Shown here piece after piece: positions 29,770 through 37,875 of a DNA stretch of 64,000 bases. Position 1 is the first letter of the stretch. Every line of letters starts with the position of its first letter. A model generated the notes under the pieces. It saw only the letters and a list, made by a program, of their open reading frames with translations. It ran no database searches and was not told the origin of the DNA. The stretch lies in NCBI RefSeq assembly GCF_002811765.1, contig NZ_NPDR01000001.1:806001-870000 (forward strand), written 5' to 3'. A program made the translations under genes and the position numbers. Origin of the DNA: Leptospira saintgironsiae. GTDB taxonomy: Bacteria; Spirochaetota; Leptospiria; Leptospirales; Leptospiraceae.

Positions 29770-31233
29770 AATTTCGTATTCGGATAGATCAATCTTTCTA
29801 GTCTTATAAGAATATTCGTAAGTATGACCGGGCCAATTGTTTGTGTTCTTACCGGAAGCATTGATATACCAGTTTGTACATCCAGTGTCCCATACGAATT
29901 TATCAAATTTTTTGTTTAATGATGTATTGTAGTTTTGCATGCTTCTAACTTTGGGGATCAATGCTTGGATCCCTTTTTTATTCATTTCATTCAAAGCAGA
30001 AATTAGATAGCGTACTTGAGATTCGATCATATACACGATAGAGTTATGAGCTAGATTGGTATTCGGGCCGTATAAAATATAAAAATTCGGGAAGCCTGCA
30101 ACAGCCAAGCCTAGATAAGCCTCTGCACCATTCTTCCAAACTTCATTCAGATCTTGGTTTTTGGTTCCTTTCACTTTCATAGGAGAAAGGAATTCAGTAG
30201 CTTTAAATCCAGTTCCAAAAACGATCGCATCAAATTTTTGGAGACCAACTTTAGTTACTATTCCTTCTGGAGTCGCCTCTTTGATGGATTCAGAAAGAAC
30301 TTTTGTATTCGGTTTTGCTAATGCTTCATAATAATCATTAGAAAGAAGAATACGCTTGCATCCTGCAGGATAATCAGGAGTCAGAATTTTACGTAGTTCT
30401 GGATCTTTTACAAACTTTTTCATATGGGAAAGACTCATCCATTTTACGATCTTGTTTGCATGATTATTCTTTTGGAATGCGATCATTCGGATCTCGTTCC
30501 AAATATAAATTTGGAATCTAAGTAATAATCTATATCCAGGAAAATATTTGAATAAGAACTTTTCGAAACCAAAATATTTACGATCTGGTTTAGGAACCAC
30601 CCAAGGTGCAGTTCTTTGAAAAACAGTTACATCTGCTCCCTGGTTTACGATTTGTGGAATGAATTGAATAGCGCTCGCACCAGTTCCGATGGCTGCTACC
30701 TTCTTCCCTGAGAAATTATAAGAAGGATCCCAGTTTGCAGAATGAAATATCCTGCCTTTAAAACTTTCTAAACCTTTAATTGAAGGTAGAGCAGGGCGAT
30801 TCAATTGCCCTACGGCAGAAATAAAAACATCATGTTCTAATGTTTCATTTTGAGAAGTTTTGATCTTCCAAACTCTAGACGAATCATCCCAATCTGCAGA
30901 TTTGATCTCGGTCCCAAAACGAATATGTGGAAGTATTCCGTATTTTTCTGCGCAATGTTTTAAGTAAGAAAGTATCTCAGGCTGAGCGGAATATTTTCTA
31001 GGCCAGTTAGAATTTGGCTCAAAAGAAAAAGAATAAAGGTGAGAAGGAACATCACATGCAGCCCCCGGATAAGTATTTTCTCTCCAAGTTCCTCCTACTG
31101 AATTTGATTTTTCATAAATTACGAAATTATGGAATCCATTCTTCTTAAGTTGTATTGCAGCACATAAACCGCCGAAACCTGTACCTACAATCGCGATAGA
31201 GATCGATTTTTCTTTTTTATTTTGTGACTGCAT
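29758..31233 (-). CDS. Baeyer-Villiger-type flavin monooxygenase
   Basis: The start at ATG 31233 is chosen because GGAG lies 10 bp before it and a palindrome (31260-31273) would otherwise cover the longer start; 491 residues. Motifs: FAD GTGFGG, the Baeyer-Villiger fingerprint FKGRIFHSANWD, and NADPH GTGASAIQ. Such enzymes insert oxygen into ketones, giving esters or lactones. Adjacent beta-oxidation genes suggest use in breakdown of ketones or cyclic compounds; the natural substrate is unknown. Confidence 0.9.
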   Translation of the reverse strand: MQSQNKKEKSISIAIVGTGFGGLCAAIQLKKNGFHNFVIYEKSNSVGGTWRENTYPGAACDVPSHLYSFSFEPNSNWPRKYSAQPEILSYLKHCAEKYGILPHIRFGTEIKSADWDDSSRVWKIKTSQNETLEHDVFISAVGQLNRPALPSIKGLESFKGRIFHSANWDPSYNFSGKKVAAIGTGASAIQFIPQIVNQGADVTVFQRTAPWVVPKPDRKYFGFEKFLFKYFPGYRLLLRFQIYIWNEIRMIAFQKNNHANKIVKWMSLSHMKKFVKDPELRKILTPDYPAGCKRILLSNDYYEALAKPNTKVLSESIKEATPEGIVTKVGLQKFDAIVFGTGFKATEFLSPMKVKGTKNQDLNEVWKNGAEAYLGLAVAGFPNFYILYGPNTNLAHNSIVYMIESQVRYLISALNEMNKKGIQALIPKVRSMQNYNTSLNKKFDKFVWDTGCTNWYINASGKNTNNWPGHTYEYSYKTRKIDLSEYEILSA

Positions 31234-31259
31234 GTTTTCCAAACTCCGGATAATGTTTA

Positions 31260-31273
31260 TGAACAAATGTTCA
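31260..31273. promoter_or_regulatory. Palindromic operator upstream of the monooxygenase gene
   Basis: TGAACAAATGTTCA is TGAACA-nn-TGTTCA, a typical TetR-family operator form. It lies 27-40 bp before the preferred start ATG 31233. It differs from the TTACCA operators, so another regulator is probably involved. Confidence 0.6.
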
Positions 31274-31388
31274 TGAGGCTTGATTTTTTAGGATTCGACT
31301 TAAGCGCATCATTGAAAGGAAAATCATTCTAGCAAGTCGATTTTTTGCGCTATAATTGTATCGAACCTTGTTAAATATCAACTTACGT

Positions 31389-33398
31389 TTATTCTTGAGG
31401 AGAAGGAAGAAAGATCCGGATCATCGCTTCCTTAGAATTAGGAAATTCCAATGTCAAAGAACCTTGGAAAATTCTCAATAATGCACTATGTATTTTCAAC
31501 CCTTGGCCGGAAGAACGTACTGATATAAGATCTTTTCCTATTTCGTTTTTGATCTGAATGGATAAACCGCTTTCATATTGAATACGAATGTAAATGCCTG
31601 CTGATCTTAACTCTCCAGAATATTTTACTGCGTTGCGTAAGGATTCCCTGAATGCATAATACAAAACTTCCTGAACTTCGGGAGGATAGTTTTCAGTTTG
31701 TGAATTCACATTTGGATCTATTTTCCAAATTAGAGTGTAATCTTTTGCATCAATATCCTGTAGTTTTTGTAACATTGAAATTAAGCCTATCCTGGAAATT
31801 TCTAAGCCAGTATCAGACATTTCTCTCAATAGAGAGGATATTCTTTTATGAAGTTCTGTTAGAGAATTTGCATGTTGGGCATTGAGACTTCCCGATTTGT
31901 CATTAGAGATTTCCAAAATAAGAGAATGGATTTCCGGAAGTATTTCATCATGAAGTATTTGTCTAGTCTTCTGATCTGAAAGTCTTTGTTCTTGGATTTT
32001 CTTTCTTTGAAGTTCTTCTAAAATATTTCCTGTTTCCTCTAAAAATAGGGAATGTACGAGCCAAGTTCCTGTGATTCTTGCAATTTCAATTTCTTCTTCT
32101 GCGAATAGTCCTCCATTTTCTTTTTGGCCCAAGATTAAGTAGGCATCTCCGGAAAGTACACTTTCTATTTTTACTCGGACCACAAATCCTGAAAATTGAT
32201 CTTTGTCTAAGTATTGAATATTTGGATTTTCTAGATTTGGAACTATTTTAGAAAAATCAAATGTTTCCGGCGGAATATTTTCCGGATAATAAATATTCGT
32301 ATCTGATATGTATGGGATTTTTCCTTGGAATACCAAAGCCGCCTTAGTCGCTTCCAATACATCTTTGCACAAATATCCGAAAGAAAGTTTGATTGAACCG
32401 GAAGATAAGATCTTTTTTAATACTTCGTTTTGGTTGGAACTGATCTGTTTGTTTTTTCGAACTGTAAAAAATCGGGAAAGGAAGAAGGAATAAGAGAATA
32501 TGATGAAAATTTCCGCTCTAGGATAGCCTAATTTTGCGAAAACAAAATATAAACAAGAAAGTAAGAAAGCCACATAGATTGAATTTTTCCATTCTTGTTT
32601 TAGGCTAATCTTAGGTAATATTCTTCCTGTAATTATTTCATAAGATGTTAATGCCCAACCTAAAACTAAAATAGAAACACAAATCAACAGTTGTATACTG
32701 AGGACAAATCCGTAAAAGTATTTGGGTTCTTTTTCTGCTTTTAAGATCAAATTTTCTATAATTCCGAATTCATCGCCTACAAATAGAAGAGAAACTAGTA
32801 AGACAACTCCGAACAAGGAAAAGCCAATTCCTTTTAAGAATGGAACTGCCTTTTGTCTTCCTAACTCGGAAAGACTATTATCCGAAATTTTGAATAAGAA
32901 TAAACAAAGTAGGGAAAGAAATACGCACGCAAAAATATAGATTAAATAAGCGGATTTAAATGAGAAGGGAACTAATTTCCAATATTCAAATAAACTGATA
33001 TTCCAGCTTCGTCCTGGGTTATAAATAAGTAGGATGGAGATTGCAATTAATTGGCAAAAAGATAAGATATAGAATAAATAAAAAAAGATCCCTTTCTTTT
33101 TTAAAAATCCAAAAAACCAAACAATTACTACAAACCATCCGAATGGAATCAGTATCAATAATATCAATCCCGGAAAAAAATATAAGATTGGATAAGAGGA
33201 TACGACTAAAAACCCATTTTGGCCAAGGATTGCAGAGAAAGAGAATAATAACGAAGATACAATTAAAGTAAAAATACTAAAATATGCAGCAGCGTTTTTC
33301 TTTTCCAGATTTGTTCCGGTGGTTGATCCTAACCAAAACAAATTTGTAGAAAGAAAGATAAAAACGGAGCAGATTAATATTTCAAGATCTATAGTCAA
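31389..33398 (-). CDS. Membrane sensor histidine kinase (HisKA_3/NarX-like)
   Basis: A 669-residue protein. The N-terminal half has about eight membrane helices (no periplasmic domain), followed by a GAF-like region (about 320-440) and a kinase core. The H-box reads RQILHDEILPEIHS; the ATP-binding domain shows RESLRNAVKYS (N box) and SSGQGLKIHS (G box). The start TTG 33398 overlaps the HTH gene by 17 bp, so HTH, receiver and kinase are one operon (order receiver, HTH, kinase). The signal is unknown; membrane-embedded sensing is inferred. Confidence 0.87.
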   Translation of the reverse strand: MTIDLEILICSVFIFLSTNLFWLGSTTGTNLEKKNAAAYFSIFTLIVSSLLFSFSAILGQNGFLVVSSYPILYFFPGLILLILIPFGWFVVIVWFFGFLKKKGIFFYLFYILSFCQLIAISILLIYNPGRSWNISLFEYWKLVPFSFKSAYLIYIFACVFLSLLCLFLFKISDNSLSELGRQKAVPFLKGIGFSLFGVVLLVSLLFVGDEFGIIENLILKAEKEPKYFYGFVLSIQLLICVSILVLGWALTSYEIITGRILPKISLKQEWKNSIYVAFLLSCLYFVFAKLGYPRAEIFIIFSYSFFLSRFFTVRKNKQISSNQNEVLKKILSSGSIKLSFGYLCKDVLEATKAALVFQGKIPYISDTNIYYPENIPPETFDFSKIVPNLENPNIQYLDKDQFSGFVVRVKIESVLSGDAYLILGQKENGGLFAEEEIEIARITGTWLVHSLFLEETGNILEELQRKKIQEQRLSDQKTRQILHDEILPEIHSLILEISNDKSGSLNAQHANSLTELHKRISSLLREMSDTGLEISRIGLISMLQKLQDIDAKDYTLIWKIDPNVNSQTENYPPEVQEVLYYAFRESLRNAVKYSGELRSAGIYIRIQYESGLSIQIKNEIGKDLISVRSSGQGLKIHSALLRIFQGSLTLEFPNSKEAMIRIFLPSPQE

Positions 33399-33792
33399 TA
33401 TTAGGCTTCCATGGAATTCTTTCTCCAGTAGAATTCCTATAAAATATTTTTTCGTCTTCTTCCCATTCTAAAAAACGATTGGATAATACGATAAGTGCTG
33501 CTCTTGTGCGGGCCACTTTTTCATCTGAGTTAGTTTCGTTTAGTCCCCAAGCCGAGTAGATTTGTCCATTGATCCTGCTGATTGTTCTTTTATCTTTAAA
33601 TCCAAAATGTTGTGCAATTTGTTCATTACTAAATCCTTGAGACAACATTTCTGCTACTGATCTTTCGTTCGGTTCTAATACTGCAAGAGGTGAATTTTCA
33701 TCCTTCTCTCTGACTTCTGTAACTCTGGATTCGATTTCAGGATCTATAAAACTTTTTCCATCGTAAGCTAATCGAATAAGTGGTGCCACCAT
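33382..33792 (-). CDS. LuxR-type DNA-binding half of a split response regulator
   Basis: A 136-residue frame beginning MVAPLIRLAYDGKSFIDPEI, which reads like the linker usually found inside a response regulator, then EPNERSVAEMLSQGFSNEQIAQHFGF, a LuxR-type HTH. It lies immediately after, and in the same frame as, the receiver gene; the two are separated only by TAG followed at once by ATG. Restoring TAG to a sense codon (for example CAG) would give one normal receiver-HTH protein of about 255 residues. Production may depend on reinitiation or readthrough. Confidence 0.75.
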   Translation of the reverse strand: MVAPLIRLAYDGKSFIDPEIESRVTEVREKDENSPLAVLEPNERSVAEMLSQGFSNEQIAQHFGFKDKRTISRINGQIYSAWGLNETNSDEKVARTRAALIVLSNRFLEWEEDEKIFYRNSTGERIPWKPNIDYRS

Positions 33793-34149
33793 CTATGGAA
33801 GCAGATAATTCGATTTTCGAACGTATGCATAATGGCTTAAAATTCCAGAACTTCTGAAAGTCCTAAAATACTCATCGCTGTCTTGTATAGAATAGATGAC
33901 CACAGGTTTACGTGGGAATTCCTTTCGAATGGAGATAATGGTTTCTATCCCATTTAATTTTCCGGCAAGTCTTACATCCAAAAGAAGAACGTCTACTTCT
34001 CCTTCTAAACAATAACGAATCGCGTCTTCTCCTGAATCACAGTCGAATACGGATTTTATTTTTCCGGATTCTTCCAAGCCAGAGATCATCGCTTTTCTAA
34101 GTTTTAGATTATCTTCTGCAACCAGTATCTTGAGAGGCTCGGCTTTCAT
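33793..34149 (-). CDS. Response regulator receiver domain (N-terminal half of a split gene)
   Basis: A 118-residue receiver. Acidic pair Glu12/Asp13, phospho-acceptor Asp 58 (VLLLDVR) and Lys in YVRKS are all present, so phosphorylation by the linked kinase should be possible. The frame ends in SNYLLP-stop, exactly where a receiver-HTH linker would continue. As it stands it is a receiver without output domain. The start ATG 34149 lies 39 bp from an 18-base palindrome. Confidence 0.82.
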   Translation of the reverse strand: MKAEPLKILVAEDNLKLRKAMISGLEESGKIKSVFDCDSGEDAIRYCLEGEVDVLLLDVRLAGKLNGIETIISIRKEFPRKPVVIYSIQDSDEYFRTFRSSGILSHYAYVRKSNYLLP

Positions 34150-34187
34150 CTGTTCTCAGAATTTTAGGATAAGAAGAACTAGGAGGT

Positions 34188-34205
34188 CAAGCACTTGAGT
34201 GCTTG
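34188..34205. promoter_or_regulatory. 18-bp inverted repeat between the two-component operon and the sugar-transferase gene
   Basis: CAAGCACTTGAGTGCTTG has 8-base perfect arms around TG. It lies between the divergent receiver gene (start 34149) and the sugar transferase gene (start 34260). Candidate binding site for the LuxR-type HTH or another dimeric regulator. Confidence 0.6.
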
Positions 34206-34259
34206 GTGATCTGCACTCGGAAGGTGGGTTTATTTTTAAAATTCGATATTCTCTGATCC

Positions 34260-35525
34260 ATGAAACGAATTTTAGAATTTTCTTTGGCTTTAATTGCTCT
34301 GGTTGTATTTTTCCCGGTTGTATTAGGGATCTTTTTACTGATTTCTGTTTTTGATCCAGGTCCTGTTTTCTTCCTACAAGAAAGGATCGGTTTAGGAAAG
34401 AAGGTATTTAGGATCTGGAAATTCAGGACCTTAAAGGATGGAGTTCCCACAAGGATAGGTTTGTTTTTGAGAAGTACAGGTTTGGATGAACTTCCTCAGA
34501 TCTGGAATATTATAAAGGGAGATATGAGTATTGTAGGCCCAAGGCCATTGACTTCACAAGATATTGCGAGGTTAGGTTGGGGAGTAGAAGGTTTAGACAG
34601 AAGATGGGCCGTTCGTCCTGGGATCACAGGGCTTTCTCAATTGTATTCAGGAAGGGGCTCCAAATATTCTCTTTGTTTTGATCTTTCTTATCTTAAAAGA
34701 AGGAGTTTTATCTTAGATTTCAAGATCATACGTTTGACCTTAGTAATGAATCTTTTCGGCAAGAAAAGAATTAGAAATTTATTATGGACTCTTCTTCAAA
34801 AGCGGGACCGAGGTTATTTTTGGGGAAATTGGGCGAAACATTTCAAAAAAAATGCAGATCGCCCTTATCCTATCGTTCAAGAGCAGGTAATCGGTTTTAT
34901 TCCTCAAAAGAGGCTTCCTGTAGCTAAATCTCTTGCAATCTTTCAGTTGGGAGAAGCGGGAGAAGGTAGGATCGCAAAAGATATCGATCATGTACATATC
35001 TACGGAGTGGATCCAAATTATAGAGAAGCACTAAAACTTTTTGTAAAAGAAGAAGGTAGACATGCGCGTATTTTAGGAGATTGCGTCCGTGCATTAAGAG
35101 GAGAACTGATCCAAAGTAACTGGACTGAAAAACTTTTTCATTTTGGAAGAAGGCTTTTAGGAACTAGACTCAAGCTAATGGTGCTACTCGTCGCAGAAGT
35201 GATTGGAATTTGTTTTTATAAGAAGATTGCAGAGAAAATCCCATTTGGTTCCGTTAAAAATGCACTTTTACATATCGCAGCAGATGAAGAAAAACATCTC
35301 ATCTTTCATTCTACATTTTTTAGGATGAGGCTTAAGAATCCGATCACTCGGTTCCTTTTTAAGATCATGTGGAGATTCCTTTCTTTTGTGGCTTGCGTAT
35401 CTGTCTTAATGGATCATCGCAAAACATTCAAAGCATTAGAAATTCCTGTTAAAGATTGCTATTTACAGTTCAAAAATATTTCCAGAAACACGGAGAGAAA
35501 AATCCTCCAGACATTTTTCGCCTAA
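34260..35525 (+). CDS. Phosphoglycosyl transferase fused to a COQ7/ferritin-like di-iron domain
   Basis: A 421-residue protein of two parts. Residues 1-185 are a monotopic polyprenyl-phosphate sugar-1-phosphate transferase: membrane helix 8-30, FDPGPVFFLQERIG, KFRTL, the catalytic Asp-Glu dyad at 76-77 in LDELPQ, and IVGPRP. Residues about 205-400 show the spacing of a ferritin-like four-helix bundle: GEAGEGRI (Glu 232), ExxH at 265-268, Glu 313, ExxH at 343-346, closest in look to COQ7 hydroxylases. The fusion suggests that a sugar or lipid carrier is oxidised where it is made; this is inference. A small gene follows 12 bp later. Confidence 0.85.
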   Translation: MKRILEFSLALIALVVFFPVVLGIFLLISVFDPGPVFFLQERIGLGKKVFRIWKFRTLKDGVPTRIGLFLRSTGLDELPQIWNIIKGDMSIVGPRPLTSQDIARLGWGVEGLDRRWAVRPGITGLSQLYSGRGSKYSLCFDLSYLKRRSFILDFKIIRLTLVMNLFGKKRIRNLLWTLLQKRDRGYFWGNWAKHFKKNADRPYPIVQEQVIGFIPQKRLPVAKSLAIFQLGEAGEGRIAKDIDHVHIYGVDPNYREALKLFVKEEGRHARILGDCVRALRGELIQSNWTEKLFHFGRRLLGTRLKLMVLLVAEVIGICFYKKIAEKIPFGSVKNALLHIAADEEKHLIFHSTFFRMRLKNPITRFLFKIMWRFLSFVACVSVLMDHRKTFKALEIPVKDCYLQFKNISRNTERKILQTFFA

Positions 35526-35537
35526 GGAATTTCTTCT

Positions 35538-35951
35538 ATGAATATAGTTTTAGTATTTAGAAGGAAAATTCTAGGTTATGGATTCGCATGTGAAGAAGGC
35601 GAGGTCGTCAACGAATCAAAACTTATTCTGGATCGTTTGGATCGGTATTTAGTAGAGAATCATATTCCAAAGAAACGTTTTACTGAGAAATACGAAAGAT
35701 TCGGAAAAGTTTTAAAAGGATTTATTGGTTTTCTTGAAGAAGATATTTCATTTCTTTCGGGTGACTTTGAAGAAGTGGAGATCGAAACAGGTAAGTATTT
35801 GAAATTTGGAAATTCTTCTATCGTTGTTGCGGCCGGCGAATGGTTTTACGTTGACAAAAGAATCCAAACTTACTTGGAAGAGAACAATATCAGAACGGAT
35901 TGGATGAGATTTTCTTCGGGAAAAAATTCGTATCTTAGGATTATTAATTAG
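35538..35951 (+). CDS. Small protein downstream of the sugar-transferase fusion, unknown
   Basis: A 137-residue soluble protein of unknown family, 12 bp after the fusion gene with AAGGA before its ATG, so probably co-transcribed and functionally connected. It is rich in charged residues, with an N-terminal strand (MNIVLVFRRK), helices over 25-75 and a C-terminal alpha/beta part (NSSIVVAAGEWFYVDKRIQ). No catalytic motif seen. Confidence 0.65.
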   Translation: MNIVLVFRRKILGYGFACEEGEVVNESKLILDRLDRYLVENHIPKKRFTEKYERFGKVLKGFIGFLEEDISFLSGDFEEVEIETGKYLKFGNSSIVVAAGEWFYVDKRIQTYLEENNIRTDWMRFSSGKNSYLRIIN

Positions 35952-35974
35952 ATAATTATAATATATTTTGGATC

Positions 35975-36062
35975 AGCGCCGCGCAACGGATCGTAGCGGA
36001 AATCCTGCGCAGCAGATTGGAGCGGAGAGCCGGGTGCTCGCCAAAATGGCGAGCATGCGCCC
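35975..36062. repeat. GC-rich structured intergenic repeat
   Basis: A GC-rich tract within AT-rich sequence, beginning CAGCGCCGCGC and ending GCATGCGCCC. It contains a perfect hairpin with TGCTCGCC and GGCGAGCA arms (36035-36042 and 36048-36055) around AAAAT. It lies between the convergent small gene and LEA-like lipoprotein gene, no coding potential seen. Looks like a dispersed leptospiral repeat; only a genome comparison can prove it. Confidence 0.5.
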
Positions 36063-36068
36063 AAACTC

Positions 36069-37094
36069 TTAATTCCAGCTAAAAGAACCGGATTTGTCGA
36101 ATTTAAATTGGACAGGACCCGTTCCGATTTCGGGAGCTTCGGTGGTTGCTTTTCCGTTAAGTCGGAATGCTGCGGACCTTTTGGAAACTGCGTTTGCGAT
36201 TCCTTGTGTGACTGTTCCGAGTGGGAAGGAAGTGCGAACGCTAAGAATAGATTCTTGTCCTTGGTTTTCGATCCGAACAGGTTGGCCTGTTAAGAATTTT
36301 TCTTTTTCAAGTGTGAGCTCAAATTCAAATTCAGAAAATTGTAATCTAGATGTAGCTCTGTTTTTTAATACGATTTGGAATTCGGTGTCTACTTTTAAGT
36401 CGAGTGCTGATAATCCTGCAGCGACCGCTGAGCCTGGTGATTTTTTCTGAGGACCGAGTAAGGTGTCTAAGAATGTTGTCGCTTTTTTGGCTAGATCTTC
36501 TGTGCCAGCGGAACTCAAAATGGTAGAAGGATCCGGTTTGATAATTTTAAAATTTCGGATCTCTATGTCCGGAAGAACTGCAGGGATTTTTCTTTCTTCT
36601 TCGAATGGAAAGTCGAGTGATGCAGCACCTGCAATGGATCTATATTTTTCAGGAATAGGAAGTGATACAACTCCTTGCACTTTGACTACTAGGTCTATCT
36701 TTCCTGGAACTTTTTTGTAAAGTTCTGCCAGATCATTATATGCAAACGTTAGATCTACTGGAACTGGTTTGTTGGAATTCCCACCAACGGTTGGGATTTT
36801 GGTTTTTGCCTTCGTAAATTGTTGGCCTTCAATCAAGATATTCATCTCAAGATTGGTGGCTGGCAACGCAATAGGATACGGATTTTTTACTTTAGAATCA
36901 ACTCTAAGTTTGATCTCAGACAAATTGATTTCTGCGATGGAAACTTTTTCTAAGATAAAGGCAGGTCTATCTAAGTCCTCGATCTTTTCTTTTACTTTTT
37001 TTAAATCAACATTTTGTAATTGAGCACAACCGAATAGAAGGTTTGTTACTAGAGTAATTCCAATATAGGCATGTAAGGAAATTTTTTGGATCAT
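36069..37094 (-). CDS. LEA type 2/WHy-domain lipoprotein
   Basis: A 341-residue protein. The signal ends LLFGC (Cys 23), so it is a lipoprotein. The region from about 45 (FILEKVSIAEINLSEIKLRVDSKVKNPYPIALP) is a LEA_2/water-stress-hypersensitivity beta sandwich, and a second copy starts near 180 (DIEIRNFKIIKPDPSTILSS) with NRATSRLQFSEFEFELTLE. Such domains occur in plant desiccation proteins and bacterial lipoproteins; the role here is unknown. The start ATG 37094 keeps the signal peptide. Confidence 0.85.
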   Translation of the reverse strand: MIQKISLHAYIGITLVTNLLFGCAQLQNVDLKKVKEKIEDLDRPAFILEKVSIAEINLSEIKLRVDSKVKNPYPIALPATNLEMNILIEGQQFTKAKTKIPTVGGNSNKPVPVDLTFAYNDLAELYKKVPGKIDLVVKVQGVVSLPIPEKYRSIAGAASLDFPFEEERKIPAVLPDIEIRNFKIIKPDPSTILSSAGTEDLAKKATTFLDTLLGPQKKSPGSAVAAGLSALDLKVDTEFQIVLKNRATSRLQFSEFEFELTLEKEKFLTGQPVRIENQGQESILSVRTSFPLGTVTQGIANAVSKRSAAFRLNGKATTEAPEIGTGPVQFKFDKSGSFSWN

Positions 37095-37231
37095 AAACTA
37101 CCCCTGAAGGTGAAGTCTTTATTTGGGATTTGTAGATTATTGGGAACTAAGTTTTGGAGGCTTGGAAATAAAAAATGGAGTTTTTGAGATCAGTAAAATG
37201 GTTTATTGCAAATAGATTTGGATCGGCAAGA

Positions 37232-37255
37232 GCGATGTTGGAATTCCAACATCGC
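37232..37255. repeat. 24-bp perfect palindrome with TGTTGGAATTCCAACA core
   Basis: The arms GCGATGTTGGAA and TTCCAACATCGC are perfectly complementary. It lies between a small lipoprotein gene and the LEA-like gene on the same strand, 19 bp past the stop codon of the former. It matches the family of palindromes at 8076, 41505 and 41640. It could serve as a transcript-end structure (no T-tract). Confidence 0.7.
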
Positions 37256-37273
37256 AAACACTGAGAAAATCGT

Positions 37274-37693
37274 TTAAAATTGGCACTGAGGATTCGGCGG
37301 ATAGCTAGGATTCTGAGTGTAACACTGAGCACTTTGGCTCGACGGGTCAATCAAGGATAATAGTTTTAAAATGCCCACAGGATAGCTTGCATTTTGCTGA
37401 TAACCGTTACTCCAATCGATTTTGTAATTTCCATAGTTATCGGCAGGTCTTATTGTTCCCTTCAAAGTTGTATATGTTCCCGTCCCGCCTTGTTGCATAC
37501 AAGATCGGATAGTATTAGAATCGGTAATCTCCAACCAAGCTGTGGGAGTCGGTCCGCCGTCTGCACAGCTTGCTACCAATACCCATTTTCCGTTCAAATT
37601 GATTCTAGAATCTTTTAAATCTTCGGCTTTTTCCTTACAACCGGCGAACATTAATATTACAAAGAGCCCTGTTAATATCCCTAAACGTTTCAT
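37274..37693 (-). CDS. Small lipoprotein, unknown function
   Basis: The start at ATG 37693 places a signal peptide (MKRLGILTGLFVILMFAGC) with lipidated Cys at residue 19; a longer upstream frame would bury it. The 139-residue protein contains four further cysteines and reads INLNGKWVLVASCADGG followed by a lipocalin-like or META-like beta pattern (TAWLEITDSN, GTYTTLKGTI). Weak assignment; function unknown. Confidence 0.7.
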   Translation of the reverse strand: MKRLGILTGLFVILMFAGCKEKAEDLKDSRINLNGKWVLVASCADGGPTPTAWLEITDSNTIRSCMQQGGTGTYTTLKGTIRPADNYGNYKIDWSNGYQQNASYPVGILKLLSLIDPSSQSAQCYTQNPSYPPNPQCQF

Positions 37694-37841
37694 TCGTTCT
37701 TCATTTTCCTTTGTTTTTTCGTTTAATTTATGAAAAAACAGAGAAATAAATTTAGAAAAATGAGGAAAAGTCAATAATTTATTATTCATTATAATATTAA
37801 AAAATACTTTTTTTTAATATTATGTAAACTTGAATTTTATA

Positions 37842-37866
37842 AATAAAAAAGGGCCGTTAGGCCCTC
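37842..37866 (-). terminator. Rho-independent terminator of the RND pump gene
   Basis: The stem GGGCC-GTTA-GGCCC (37851-37864) lies 12 bp after the RND stop codon. On the minus strand it is followed by TTTTTTATTT; the plus-strand side is also T-rich, so it may work in both directions. Confidence 0.8.
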
Positions 37867-37875
37867 TTTTAATGG

